Made by a program: the position numbers and the translations under genes
Shown here: positions 38,292 to 51,800 of the stretch, piece after piece
Position numbering within the stretch: the stretch's first letter is position 1
Layout: every line of letters begins with the position of its first letter
Notes under the pieces: model-generated
Told to the model about the DNA's origin: nothing
The model's input: the letters and a program-made list of their open reading frames with translations, nothing else
The model's database searches: none
From: Cucumis sativus
Lineage: Eukaryota > Streptophyta > Magnoliopsida > Cucurbitales > Cucurbitaceae
DNA length: 64,000 nt
Assembly (NCBI RefSeq): GCF_000004075.3
Contig: NC_026658.2
Coordinates: 2,790,001-2,854,000 of the forward strand
Direction: 5' to 3'

Positions 38292-39315
38292 ATACGTGGT
38301 CGCCAAAGATATACGTACCACTTATTGGAGTTCTTTCGAATTCATAAACATTTGTTTAATAGGTCGTAAAATGCTATTGTTACAAATGGTATTGAGTTTT
38401 AATGGAATGTCATGCATATGCAAATTGATAAATCTAGTGTATTATTAAATTACAATGATTGACTTATGAAATTTTTCATTGTAGAGGTTAAATTGTTTTA
38501 CTTTTCGTGGTATAAAGACTAATTTCCCTTTTTTATAACAATTGTGTTTTTGAAAATTATGTTGATAAACATTACTCCCATATTGAAATATCTCTTCTCT
38601 ACTTTTACTATTGTCTTGAAAATTAGACAAACAGTTTTCAAATTTGTATATTTGTTTTCAGAATAGAACTAATTTCAAAAAATGAAACTAAAAAAAAGAT
38701 TATTATCATACATGTAAATATATAGTCTAAACTGTAGCTTTCTTAAACATTCAAACCTTTAAAATATTTAATTATCAATTTATGTTCGTGAGTGATTTTC
38801 AAATAATCAATCACTTCTAGACATATCTTCAATGTTTCAAAATCATTTTTTTATTGTAATAAAATTAAGGGTAATACTCGAGTGCATCCACTCATTTTTA
38901 TGTATCCATTTTCATCATTCATCACAAATAGACAATAAAATATTTAGTTAGACAAATAAGAAGAATTTATCGCAAGGTATAATTTGATTGTCCAATTTGA
39001 TAGAGTGAACAAAATTAGGTGATATTCGAAGAGCACCTAAGCATATTTAATCACTTACTCAATTGATTTCAAACTACTAAAAAAATGTTCAAAAGTAATT
39101 TTAAACACAAGTAAGATGATCTAAACAATATTAAAATCACTAGTGAACAAACCCTAAATAGAGGTAAAAGAAAACAAATTTTGATTAAGGATAGCTATTT
39201 TAAAAAAGTAAAACTATACAGTCAAGATTTAGGGAATAAGTTATGAGTAATGTGTATATATATTAACATAGAGATGGGATTTAGGAAGTGAAAGTATAAT
39301 AAACATAATAAATGA
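38292..39315. other. Intergenic region between convergent PPR and hydrolase genes
   Basis: Holds the two 3' UTRs. Around 38790-39140 there are repeated TGATTTTCAAATAATCAATC and TAATCACTTACTCAATTGAT type lines that look like fragments of a dispersed element. No gene. Confidence 0.45.
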
Positions 39316-42195
39316 TCAAAAGCTACTACAAAGAGAAGAGTTTGTTGAAGGGTTTAGGTCAGGGTGAGTGGTGAGAAATGCTTTGATGTGTTTATACATT
39401 TCTTTTGGCTTCTCTGCATTGATGGCATGTCCTGCTTCTTTTACAACTACTAATTCTGCATTTCCCCCCAAGTGCCTGCATCATTCATTCCATCCTTCAA
39501 TCAATTATTCTTTGTCTAATTCTTTCATTTCTTCTTCAAATTTTGGGTTATATAATTCATCCCATCATCTAAATTTAAGGGTTACTATTTTAGAGATCGA
39601 CTTAACATGGTCAAACATCCAAATCCTTCCATTTTCATACTTTAGAACAAAAAAAATTTAAGGTTTCATTTGATAACAATTTTGTTTTTTTTGATTTTCT
39701 GCTTTTAATATTATGTAATTATTTGAGAAAAAACTTTGAATTCTTAATCAAGTCTAGGAGAAAAAAACGTTTTTGAAAACTAGTTTGTTTAACGAAGATT
39801 CTCGTATATAGTAAATATTTATAAAATATAATAAAATTTTAGATTAATCAAAATGAATTTCTATCCATAGTTTTCTCACTTATAATGATTTATAAAACTT
39901 AAATGTGACTCGAATAGTTTATAAGTTTAATTTTCAGAAACTAAAAAACTAAAACAGAAAATAGAACAGGTCTAATTTCCTTTTACGAGTTTAGTTGATT
40001 GTTTTCATTCCTAACCATCAATGAGTGATATCTTTTACTAACAAATTTCTAATTCTCAAATCATCCATTTCTAACTTTTATTTTAAACAAACGAATCCTA
40101 AGCTATAAATTTGGAATGGAAATACCTTTTTAATCTATGTGCCAACTCCAAAGGAAATACTCGATCCTGTTCTCCCCATACTATCAACGTTGTCTGCAAT
40201 CGCAATTTCGAAGAAGTATTAATGTAAACATTATAACTAAATCAAATTATCTATTTTACTTTACTAGAGATCCAATTTACCTTTTAAAATAACAATATAT
40301 GTTTACAGATTAGAAGGTATTTCAGTCTTTTTTTTAGAAAAATAATAGTTTGAATTGAATTACTTCTCGTTTTGTTTGGTATTTGATTTTTAAAATCCAA
40401 CTAGTAAACACCACTTTTGTTAGTCTACATTTTGAGAGCATTTTGACATATAATAATATAAACTATCTGGAGTTTTTTTTGAGGTTAGGATTATTTACTT
40501 TAAATACTATAATCTATTCTCCCATTCGTTACAACAACACTATTTCTAAATCTCCAATTTCTTACTATTATATTCATCATCTTTTATTATTTGTTACAAT
40601 AATTACTATTTCGTTCTCAACCTAAAATAATTTACCATTCAAACATATATAGTTATAACTCAAACAAAAATAATTTATAGTTATTATAATCAAACAATAA
40701 TAAGCAAGATTAACATTGTCAAAGTTTTTAAAATTAAAGTTAAAAGATGGCCGCATTTATTTGATTTCAAAGTTGAAATAGAAAGTTGATAACTAAGGCC
40801 TCATGAATTGAAAAAGAAAATTAATTTTGTTTTCAAGCTGAACTAAAAATTCAAATATTCTACCTAGATTCTTATCATAGTAAAAATTTTAGACAGAATA
40901 TATTTACTTTCGATGTTACGGAAGCCGAGACCTTGATTGTCCAAATTTAATTTTTCGAAAAGTAGAAAAGGTATTTTCAATTATACAAATCAATTCAAAT
41001 ATTTATAAAAAAAGAAAAGCAAAGTTTTGAATTGTTTACCCATAGATTCTAAAAATTTTGCTTTTGAATTAAGAAAAACATTACAAAGCATTTTTAAACT
41101 GAAATACTTTTGACAAACAAAGAAGCTACAAAAGAGTATATATATATATTCAAACCTTATCGATCTTAGGAAGATTTGCTAAGTTCCTGTCCTTGAGTAT
41201 TTCTTTAATCAACTCTTCTTTTTCTTGCTTGTACTCTGTGCACATCACCTATAATCAGATACCCAATTGCAAGATCATAAATAAAATTATTAGCAATCCA
41301 ATCCACCTAAAATATGTAGAACACACGGATTTTTGCATATGAAACTGAATAAAAACAGTTATCGATTTGAAATTCAATGGATAAGTGTTAGGAAACTGCA
41401 TTGTTAATGGATTTAATTCCATTTTGTGAGCTAGTTTTTCAAGTGTAAAATCATTCCCAAGTTTGAATAAACTACGATCGTCGTTCTTGAATAATGTCAT
41501 CAATTTGACAAACGGACAGAAATCCTAAGGATTAAACAAGAAAAAGATTCAGAGCCACAAGAATCACTCACATCGATGAAATCGTCGATTATACAAGTTG
41601 GCAAAATCCGAGCAGGCTTGACGAAGGTGAGTCGGAGGAGTTCCTTGAGCTTCGCCGGCGTTTGAGGCAGTAGAATACTAGCCGCCTCATCGACGTTCTT
41701 CACGACGAACATTCCGTCCGCCATATCTTTCTCTTCCAAGCAAACTCCAGCACAACACAACACCAATTTCTCCAATCGCTCAGGAAATTGAACAGCCATA
41801 CTATACGATACAAATCCACCGTAGCTAATTCCAACGACATTCACCTTCTGAACACCAAACGAATCCATTAAACGCATCATACAACGAGCTTGAAACGACT
41901 CAGACCTCTCCGGACGAGTCGTGTAAGAATTGCCAAAGAAAATTAGGTCAGGAACGTAAACATTAAAAAACCGAATCAATGGCGCTATGAATTCATTCCA
42001 TTGCCACATTGCGTTGGCTCCAAATCCATGAAGGAGAAGCAAATTAGGTTTTGTCTCTCTTCTAAATTTCGGCGCCCAACAGTGAATGATCGTTCCATCG
42101 CCAAGATCGGTGGTGATGGATTTGAGGCCAGCCCTAGAAAACGAGTAACGGAAACAGGAATCCATGGTAGAAGAGAAACTAAAACAAGCCGCCAT
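39316..42195 (-). CDS. Alpha/beta hydrolase fold protein
   Basis: Four exons on the minus strand, 42195-41572, 41248-41156, 40193-40126 and 39475-39316, encode 314 residues. The fold signature is clear: oxyanion strand LLLLHGFGANAMWQW (residues 52-66), the nucleophile elbow VVGISYGGF with Ser124, Asp249 in VWGEQDRVFP, and His278 in VVVKEAGHAIN. The triad is therefore complete, but only after joining all four exons. Plant relatives are annotated as esterase/lipase-like or ABHD6-like hydrolases and the substrate is unknown. A second Met at residue 11 could serve as start, but the first fits the family length. The leader is a TTCTC-rich tract. Intron 3 holds a MITE-like piece. Confidence 0.92.
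39661..39975 (+). mobile_element. MITE-like element in the hydrolase intron
   Basis: The left end AAGGTTTCATTTGATAACAA is very similar to the left end of the 13785 element. The interior has a T-rich start and an A-rich end (ACTAAAAAACTAAAACAGAA), and the piece closes near AACAGGTCTAATTTCC. Non-coding, lying in the 0.65-kb intron 3 of the hydrolase gene. Limits are approximate. Confidence 0.45.
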
Positions 42196-42325
42196 TATTG
42201 GATAAAATTCAAGAACTAGAAATCCGCAAGAAAATTGTATGAAAATGGAAGAAATCTACAGATTTAAAAGTGGAAATTGATATGGAATCTGAAATAGGAA
42301 GAAGGCAAGGATTTCTAGTTGCTTC

Positions 42326-42350
42326 GAGAGAAGAGAAGAGAAGAGAAGAG
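42326..42350. repeat. (GAGAA)5 microsatellite in the hydrolase leader
   Basis: Five GAGAA-type units about 130 bp upstream of the hydrolase start. On the gene strand they read TTCTC, a pyrimidine-rich 5' leader. Confidence 0.85.
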
Positions 42351-44957
42351 CCAAAATTTCTCCCCCACTCAGGGAGAGGATCTTAAAAACCAAAACCCAG
42401 ATAATGGTGAAGCAAATCAATATTAAATAACAATTGAAAATTGATGCTCAAACGAGGAGGAAAGCCATGAAAATTTGTTCATTCTCCAACCACAAAGGTG
42501 TTCATTCTCCAACCCGCCTCTCAAGAAATGCCATTTGTATTCCTTTGGCTTTCTTTTATTATGGACACCATTTGTTTGTTTGTTTCTTCAATATAAAGTT
42601 CGTCTTTGATTGATTAGGTGTAACCATTTATTTACTTTTAATATGTAACCCTTTCATATTTTATAAATAGTTTAGGTCAAAGAGTATATTTAGTTTTCTC
42701 CACATCTACGAATATTTCAATTTTAAAGGAACGAGGAACAAATTCTTCAGTTATATTAAAAAAAATTATAAATAGTTCACGAAATTTTATAAATCAACGT
42801 AAATTCCAATAACACTACGAATATTCATTACTTTCACTTTTATTGAAGAGGGAAATAAATTTGATATTCCATGTTGAAAGATAGATGCCAAGTGCATGAA
42901 TGTTTGGAATTTATTGTAATAGCAACTCGTTGATTATAGTTTGATAGAAAAATTTGAGATTGAGTGTGACAATTCAAATATTAGAATATTAGGTTTCTAC
43001 ACGACACTATATGCAAAGCATTATAGAAACATCGTGGGTGATGGTGGCAATGTTATGTTGCAACAAAAAAATTGAAAATCATAGCAAGTAGACAAAATGC
43101 AATTAATGAAGAAACACAACATACAAGAGTGAGGCAACATAGAAATGTAAATAAGCAATTGCTAACAATTAGAATGCAAATGCCTATTAAATAGGTTCAT
43201 TGATGGACCTATGTCATATTTATTACATCTATTAGTGATAAATACAAATAAAAATTAATATAGAGTTATAATGGTAAATTATTATCTTTTATCTTCCTAT
43301 CATTGCTATATTAAATAAAAAATATAGTATATATATTCATAAAAACGAATAAAATGTCCCTCTTTAACTTAACTAGTTATCCTTGAACCAAACTAAACCG
43401 AACCAATCCAATTCAATTTGGTTCAGTTTGATAATATTATCGATGAAATCTAGTTCAACCTGAACTGAACCAACATTCAATTTGAATTCTTTTGTTCATG
43501 TGTGTGTGAGGGAGTGGTTTGATCCACAAGTTTTTGAATGGTTGAACTAAAAAAAGTTGTTTGTTTTTCTTGTGCGATATATATAATTTATTTTACATTT
43601 TCTTAATTGCATTTGTATTTAATTTTAGGCTTCCCCTAATATATTTGGTTATTTTAGTACACTTTTCTATTAGTTCTATAGTTACTTTGACGACAGCATT
43701 AACCTTTCACACTATTACACCATATTAAGATTTAACTAACTAAATTGACGGATTTTATCTAAGGTCAATTATGTCATCTTCTTATAATACTTTTTCAGTA
43801 CTTTAGTTTAGCAGCATTTTTATCATTTCAATACAAATTACAAATAGTAATTACTTGTTTTGACATATAATTAATTGTTGATTAAGGAATTATTGGGTTT
43901 TTATTTGTATTAATTGTGAGAAGTGGATTAGTTTTCTAATTAATTTGGTTCTTTTCATATAATATAAACAATTTTTTCCTTCCTTCTCCTCCGTTGCCAC
44001 AAGAACACATCTTATTCTCTCCCTTTTCAAAAAGAGAAAAAGAAAACTTATTCTACCATGGTAAACCTTCTTTGATGGAGAGATCATTCAAAGTTTTTCT
44101 AGATGAAATTCCCTCATACGTGTTTCACTTTCATCCAAGTCATGTACCTATTCAATACATTCTACGTATCTATTTTCACTTAGTCTTCCAAAACAAGTTT
44201 AAATGTTGTGAGGCAACGCTACGAAGCCCTTCAACCTTCAATGCTTCTTTTTTGAATGGTGATCCCCATAATTTCTTCTAGAGTTGATTGAAAGAAGGCT
44301 GGATTTTCCATCTTGTAGTAGAATAGTTTTTTGGAATACTCCTATTAGTTCCCATGGCAAGTTCTTTAAAAACCATGAGTGACTCCTGATTTTTTCCAGC
44401 GAAATCAGGAGGAAGAAGAAACATTTCTTAGAAGGTAGAAATTAGGAGCAATAAAATGGAAAATCAAGATAATTACAAATCGTTCAGGAAAAAGATTATA
44501 AGAATTCTCAACATAAACAAGATACCCAACGCTGCAGAAGCATCGAACCTCACATATTTGAGGTTTTACGGTGTACTGATGATCATGTTTGCGGCCATTT
44601 TTTTAAAAAAAGTTTTTCGTTTTGGCCATTTGTTCAAAGTTTTTTTTTCTTTCTAAAGTTCAGGGGTGGTGATGAAACTTTTTGAAGTTGAAGAATAGTT
44701 TTGGAATTAAACATATACAAAGTGAGGTATCTTTTTACAATTTAGTCAAACAAAACAAAACATTTTTTAAACCAAAAATGGAATATATTGACATTTAGAG
44801 GCAAAACCCATGTAGAGCTTAATGATCAATGATAAGTTCACTAATTTTCTTATAAGCAATAAAGACCCAGTTTAAAAAATCAGTTCAGATAACAATTTAC
44901 ACAGCCTTTCTTCAAAACATTAAGCAAGTACAGCATTAGCTTGAACCAACAAGCACG
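42351..44957. other. Intergenic region between the hydrolase and FOLB genes
   Basis: No gene recognised. 43430-43475 has short inverted arms (GGTTCAGTT and AACTGAACC) separated by about 30 bases, embedded in a repetitive AACCGAACC-type stretch. Frames around 43994-44656 show no domain and no conserved splice pattern, and may come from decayed transposon sequence. Confidence 0.4.
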
Positions 44958-46057
44958 TTAAATTGGCAATGGCATATCTCTATCTCTACTTCTATAAATT
45001 TCAACACCTAAGTAGTCAATGGGTCCACCAACGACAACATCGGGCTTAGCAACTTTTACTCGAACTGCAGTTACTCGGTCGTACTGAATCATGATTTTTG
45101 AAGAAATTTCCTCTGCAGCTGATTCCAGAAGATCATGTGATGGTCCAGTCATAACTTCTTTTGCTATGCTGTCGAATATTAAAAGCCTCTCAGAAACACT
45201 ACACATAATAATATATCGGTTGAAGTTCATTGTCCACTAGATTGGACAAGTTTTTGTTTTGAAAAGTGAAGCATGACATTGACTACAAATAACCAAGAAA
45301 GCATTAACACAATATTTTTCATGGGTCAGTATTTAAATTCATAAATTGTTGGTAGATGATAGGATCTATGACTTAACCAGTTCAACATCCTTAAATTGGC
45401 AATGTTAACACATAGAACCCAAACTACCCATGAAAGATAAGAAAACGTTCAAAAATCCCCCAATCCCTCAATCGTCTTCACAAATCATGTACAATCGTTT
45501 TCACAAAAGTCACTTTTGTTTTTGACAAAAAACTAACTTTAGTCGAATGGAACAAGTAAAACAGAGAAAATATTGGACCTTTACTTCAAAAAGCCAGAAT
45601 TCTAGAATACAACAATGATCGAATAATTGTTGTACTTTGTACGCTTTCATTGACAAACAAGAAAGAGTAATGATCAAATAATTGTAACATCAACTGGAAC
45701 TTAAAAAACTAAAAATAACATCCATGATGCAGATAGCAGACCTAGTAATAGAAATTAATCCGATTATCACATAAGAAACCATAACGAAAGAGCCTTAAAT
45801 AAAGATACTTACCGATAAATTGCTGTATAGCTTACAGTATCACTCAAGTTGTCAGATTTTCCAGCTGCCCGGAGATCCAACCAAGCATCCACATCCACCA
45901 AAAAAGTTTGCCCTGTTTCCTTTTCTCGGAGATGTACTCCATGATAACCGTGAAACTTTAGACCCCTTAATATGAGTCTATCCCCCTTTTCTATTTTAAA
46001 ACTGTTTGTACTTGCTTCTACTAAGGGCCTAATAATGTCAACTTTATCATCAGCCAT
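44958..46057 (-). CDS. FOLB: Dihydroneopterin aldolase
   Basis: Coding exons 46057-45813 and 45168-44958 on the minus strand give 151 residues, typical for plant FolB. It converts 7,8-dihydroneopterin to 6-hydroxymethyldihydropterin and glycolaldehyde in folate synthesis and forms octamers. Family motifs are present: LRGLKFHGYHGV, the GQTFLVDVDAWLDL strand, SDTVSYTAIYR at the exon junction, and AVRVKVAKPDVVV followed by GPIDYLGVEI. By position Glu45 and Lys123 match the substrate-binding Glu and catalytic Lys of bacterial FolB. An AG acceptor sits four bases before the ATG, and a matching donor at 46857 follows a GC-richer stretch, so a non-coding first exon (46858 and upward) and a leader intron of about 0.8 kb are likely. 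No targeting sequence is obvious, fitting a cytosolic enzyme. Confidence 0.94.
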
Positions 46058-47026
46058 ACCACTGAAATGAAGCCATAAAAAAGAGAAAATTAAATAAGAA
46101 TTCAACAAACAAGATATAAATGTAACCTAAATTAGAAAAAAGGAACGAATTATCCAAAAACAATCAAAGCAACTACCCCCGTTAAAATTTTCAATACCTA
46201 AAGTCGGTTTAATATTCAAAAGAAAAGTTTGTCATCTTCCCACACACCATCGTCCAACCATTATATGGGCACGTATAGTTCTGTATCAGTAGCATGAAAG
46301 TATATTAAATTAGAGTGACCAATGTAAACACTTAAGTCACACTAAATTTGTATAATATGTGGCATGATGTGTAATGCAGTTCTAGCCAGGATTTTTGCTT
46401 AAATGTCAATTAGACTTAGCGAGCATGCCATTCTGACTAACTGCATCAACAAGAAGATTAATTTTCCCTGTCTTTTTTTTTTTTTCCTTTTTCCTATCAC
46501 TAGACTAGAACAACTTTGTTTTGAAGTCTCGTCTACAGGAAATAAAGTCATCCTGTGAAAATAAAATTAAACAATAAAATCCCGTAACCAAACATAGACA
46601 AGTCCATGTGCACATAGCCATGGTAAAGAAAATTAAACAAGTTCATGTAGTTATTTTATCACCATAACAAAAACTACTAAATTAAGTCTCATGATTCTCA
46701 TTCTGTTTCTAAGCATACACAAAGCAATATAACAGAAATATACGCATAGCAATATAACAGAAATATCCCCATTCACAAACACAGAAATATATCCATTCCA
46801 CCATAACAGAAACATAGAAACTCTACCTTAAGTTCTCACAAAAAAACAGCCATTTACCTGAGTGAAGGAAACCCAATAGAGATTTAAGAAGATGAACGAC
46901 GAATGAAATCAGAAGCAATCAGCAACGCCAACTTGTAAACGAACGACTAGTAAGCTTATGGAATTAACGACCGCGACTTGTAAGATTCAAAAAATAAAGA
47001 ATAAAGAAGTTAAAAAACCCGCAGAA

Positions 47027-47094
47027 AACAAAGCAAAGAGATCGAAAAATACCCACAGACAACAAAGCAAAGAGATCGAAAAATACCCACAAAC
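47027..47094. repeat. 34-bp tandem duplication upstream of FOLB
   Basis: Two copies of a unit starting AACAAAGCAAAGAGATCGAA, period 34 bp, differing at one or two bases near the end. It lies about 170-240 bp upstream of the likely first-exon donor, so it may be in the leader or promoter. Confidence 0.85.
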
Positions 47095-47414
47095 AACAAC
47101 AAAGCGAACGAAGAATGGCCGACCAACGGAGAATGGGCGTGAACAGAAGACGGAAGGAAATCTGAGCTGAGTCACCTGACGAACGGAAGGAGGAAGACGA
47201 ACGAATGGCAAGGGAGACGAACGGAAGACGCGAAGGGAAATCACCAAAAATGAATAATTTTTAAGGGTATAAAGACTTTTTCACAAAAAAAATTGTGTTA
47301 AGAAAAGTCTATATTGCCCTTGAATTAAACAAACCTTTAAAATCAACATTTTACTATTCTTCTCATTTTCGGCTTGTGATTTTTAGTACAAATTGAGGGT
47401 GAATTGTCTGAATT

Positions 47415-47445
47415 CCCTTCCCTTCCCTTCCCTTCCCTTCCCTTC
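47415..47445. repeat. (CCCTT)6 microsatellite
   Basis: Six CCCTT units followed by a longer CT-rich tract. Any frame through it is low-complexity Pro/Ser/Phe and is not a gene. Confidence 0.95.
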
Positions 47446-48780
47446 TTCTCTCTCGTTCTTTCTTTCATCCCTTCCTTCCCTTCCATGACATTCTTATTTT
47501 TTTCATCCATCAAATCATTCTTTTCTCACAAAGGTAAAGACAATTTTTTCCTTTTCATCATTCTCTACCGTGTCTCTATCTCTTTTTCCTCCCCTTCATT
47601 TATTGCCTTTTTGCATTTTTTTTTTTGTAGGATTCAACGGCTTAAATTTTTCAATGGACATTTTTGTTCAATTGCATATTTCTTTTCATATTTTTCCTTG
47701 ACTGAAATACTTTTACACTTCTGTACGGAATTATATACCACTCATGCATGCAAATGTCAAAGTGGGAAATCTTTGCATATGACTTGGCTTGCCTTTTCAC
47801 CTTGTTCCCTTTGTTAGTGGCGATAGTTTTGATTTGTTAGGGATAATTATTATTCTATCGTATTATTCTTACAGTGAAAAAAGCAGTTAAATCCGAGAGG
47901 GTTAAGGCAGGTTGCTGTGGAGAAGCTTGGTCAATGCAAAAAGGTGGGGAGGAGGAATTATAATTTTAAATAGGTTAACGTCACATGGAGATGAAATGGC
48001 TCAAAGTAAAGCAAAACAAGGGTTTACATTTTACACTCAGCACTACAAGAAGCACTTTTAGTCTACATTTTCACTTGTCTTTTGGCTGACTGCTTCCGAT
48101 CTCTTTTTGTGATAAATTATTTTGAAAACATTAGCATCTTTGTTTGTATCTTTTTTGACATATTAAACTAATAATTTATACTTGTTCTTCTTTTAAAAGA
48201 GTGTACTGATGGCCTACTTGTTTTTGTATTGAAATTATAATATGGGTCATGATTTGATAAGTTAATCGTATCAACATGCTAAGTAATCGAACTCCAAATA
48301 GTATTTTTCTCTTGATCTTTTATCCATCATTGCAGCATGATGTTTCTTTTTTAGAAATAATATACGAGAATTACGACCTAGATTCATCTAAGGCTACAAT
48401 AAGATGCATACGTGATAAAATATAAGGGCCTAATAGACTTATTAAATATGCATATAAACACACCAAATGACTTAGGAGGGGTTGCAAGATACTTGCAAGA
48501 TGGTAAAATAAAAAAAAAATAATTGTAACTAAGTTTTGTTAAAACATGTTAAAAATCACTCTAAATCGCCTAAAACTTAAGTGCCAAAGAGACTTATGAG
48601 AGGTAGAAATTCGATTTTGGAACACATATTAAAATTTTGGAATGTCCAAGATGAAGGTTGGAATGTGCGAGATGTATTCTTACGTATTAGTACCCCATAT
48701 ACAATACATTACAATATTCCTAAGCGAAATTTTAAATACTTCAAAGTAATCAGATATCAATGGCTTTTAAGTATATCAAT

Positions 48781-48833
<53 letters not shown>

Positions 48834-51800
48834 CTTAATTAAAAACTTCACGTATTAACTTAAGTATTGAATGATCTCTATTCAACCACGTCGACACACA
48901 AAGTACTATTGTAGGGTTGCCTAAAAAAAACATATCAAAACCAGAAGAACCCATGGAAGATTACTAAAAGCATGTTTGAGTTTTATAATGATCAAAATAT
49001 CCATGTTTAGTCAAGGTTTTACAAATTATTTTAGTACCAAACTCTTTGGTATATATTAATATTGATATGAATGGGTGACAACTAAGTTAGGTAGTGAAAA
49101 TGGAGATATACAACCAACAACCCAATATTTGAGTTGGTAATCATGTAAATATTGACCACTAATAGTAATGACCATATAACAATTATAATGCCTCCACTAT
49201 TATTATACCTCTTTTACCTTCCCATTCTAAATTTCCCTTTTCTTTCTCATTTTCACTTTTTCTCTTATTAAAATTTCTTTTCTTTTGCTTTTTAATTGCC
49301 TAAGTTTCTTTGAGCCTAAAAAAATAAATAATAAACTATATCTTAACACCTTATTACTAAATTATGTTACGACGTTCTTTAATTTTCAACCTTTTGTTTA
49401 GGTTGGATAATAAAAAGTAAGTTAAATTATACAAATTACATTGTAATTGGCATAAAATTTTATTTTCATAACCAAGTTAGTTATGATACCAATCATTTTT
49501 TCTATAAGGGGAGGTTGAACCAACTATAACAAACAAAAAATATGACTTTTTGTAATAAAAAGTTGGATTCCAACCTTCTTTAGAAGAGTGGAGTTAATCG
49601 AAATAATTATTTAATGATATTGAATTGGAATAAATTTCAAATTTGTTTCTCTTGTAAAATAGTTTACGTTCTATATGAACATTGTTCATGATTTAATATT
49701 TGATTTTGAAGAAAAGTATTCTCACATAGTTGCTTAAAAAGATTGGAAAGAATCGGATGATTAGTAATCTCAAATTAAGTTTTTTTTTTTTTTTTATCTA
49801 AAGATTCTTAGCTTACTATCTAATGTTAATCTTAAAGCATAGTTAAGGAATAACACCATTTTTTAATAAAAAAATCTTGTTTTTTTATTGAATTACTTTT
49901 ATTTTATGGATATTGGATTTGAAGAAACAAATTCTATTCCTAAAAACATAATCCATTGCTCAATATATTTCATTAGAAAATAGTTTTATTGTTGTTAAAT
50001 GAAAAGTGTCATTAACTAATACTCTCACTTTTATTTGCGATACAATGAGATTGAAAATATTTTTGGCAATTTTTTAATATCTCATTTTAGTTGTAAGTGA
50101 ATTCAAAGATTTTATCAAATAAATTAATAAGATGAAGTTTTAACCTATAATTCATTTTACGGTTAATTAATGATTAAGGAAGTTGAAAGATGATGTTAAA
50201 AGAAAATTATTTTTAAATATTGCAAAATGTATCCAAATATTGTAAAATATTATTGTTTATTGGTAATGAATTGTGATAGATTAAGACAATTTCTACGTGA
50301 CACAAATAGTAGTTTATCTTGATCTATCCTAATACTTTGTGCTAATTTGTTAAATCATAAATATTTTATCATTTAAAATAATATTCTACGTAAAATTGAC
50401 AATTTAGTTTATATACTTTGCACTGTCAAACAATTTAGTCTCTTCTATACTAAATCTTATCAAAGTCAAAGTATCAATCAAATAGTGTTAGAGGGCAAAA
50501 TTTGGAATACATCACATGATGAACTCCAAAATTAAGTCATTATATTTTTTTACCTTATAGATTAAATGGTAAGAAATTATAGTTGATTAGTTTCATGAAA
50601 ATTCATAAACCAAACATACAAATGATATTTAACCAACCCATTTTCATTTTATATCCTATATTATTTGTCATGGACCTCTCATAAAATTGGTGATGGGATG
50701 AAGTGTAAGCATATGAATTGGTCTATATATATTATTAGATATATAGTGTTATTTTAACTTATAATATATTCTTAGATATGTAATTAATTTTTTTATGATT
50801 AATATTTGGGACTTAACTTTATGCATTTAAATCATGATTTTTTAGTGAGTGATGAAATGTGGACTCTTCAAGCTCCAACCCTTTCCAACTTGGAACCACT
50901 ATTTTTGGCCTTTTGTCACATGAATCTCACTAACCATCTAATTATTTATTTATTTAAATATATTATGCTTAACTCGAGTATGACTCTGTACTGACTGATA
51001 ATTTAATTTAGACAACATTTAAATGAAAATGATAATCAAAATAGTTATTCTTTAAAAGAATAAGGACAATATTTAATTTGGTTTCGAAGGTACATCAATC
51101 AAAACAAATCGAAGTTCAATATATTCTAAACGACTATATTAATATTATATGAACTAAAATTAAAAAGAAATGAAAAAGACGAAAATAGTATAATTCAAAG
51201 TAGTTGATGATTTTATAACTATATTTTGATGCCCAAAAGGCATAAACTCTTTAAAGCCCTTTTTCGAAAGATACGATTTAAAGTTATTGTACAACAAGAA
51301 AAAAGGAAAAAGAATGAGTTATGCTTATCTCTTTATTGAAACTAACATAATATTTGAAATAGAAGTACAAAAACTAGGTAATAAAAAAACGGTTAAAAAA
51401 GAAGTCGTTGTCTCTCTTCATTTCATATCAAAATATATTGTCAAAATCAATTACAAATATAATAAAATATCATTTATAGACACTCATGGATATTGTATAT
51501 TAATTTCTACCTCAAATAAACAATGAAACATCAACTATAGGAATGAAATTTTTTACTTAATTAAAAAATATTTTAATTTAACTTAATAGTTACGAAATCT
51601 TAATCCTAAAATATTTTCAAATTCTTTCAAGGATATGTTTGAAAAAGAAAAGAGTTCTTAAAATGAAAAATTAATTAGGAGAAAAATAGGATATAAAGAA
51701 AAGAGATGTAAGATGAAAGTACCACCAAAGGGCTATAATTAGTATTAAAAAACAAGGATAATCATGTGTTCATGCGATGCTTTTAAAATGTTAATTAAGT

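Noticed and set aside
43430-43475. An inverted repeat with GGTTCAGTT arms as a possible hairpin RNA
   Set aside because: The stem is only about nine bases with a long loop, and the surroundings are a repetitive AACCGAACC stretch. It is too weak for a small-RNA precursor.
47404-47817. A 137-codon frame starting in the CCCTT repeat
   Set aside because: The composition is low-complexity Ser/Pro/Phe from the repeat and T-rich sequence, with no domain or splice pattern.
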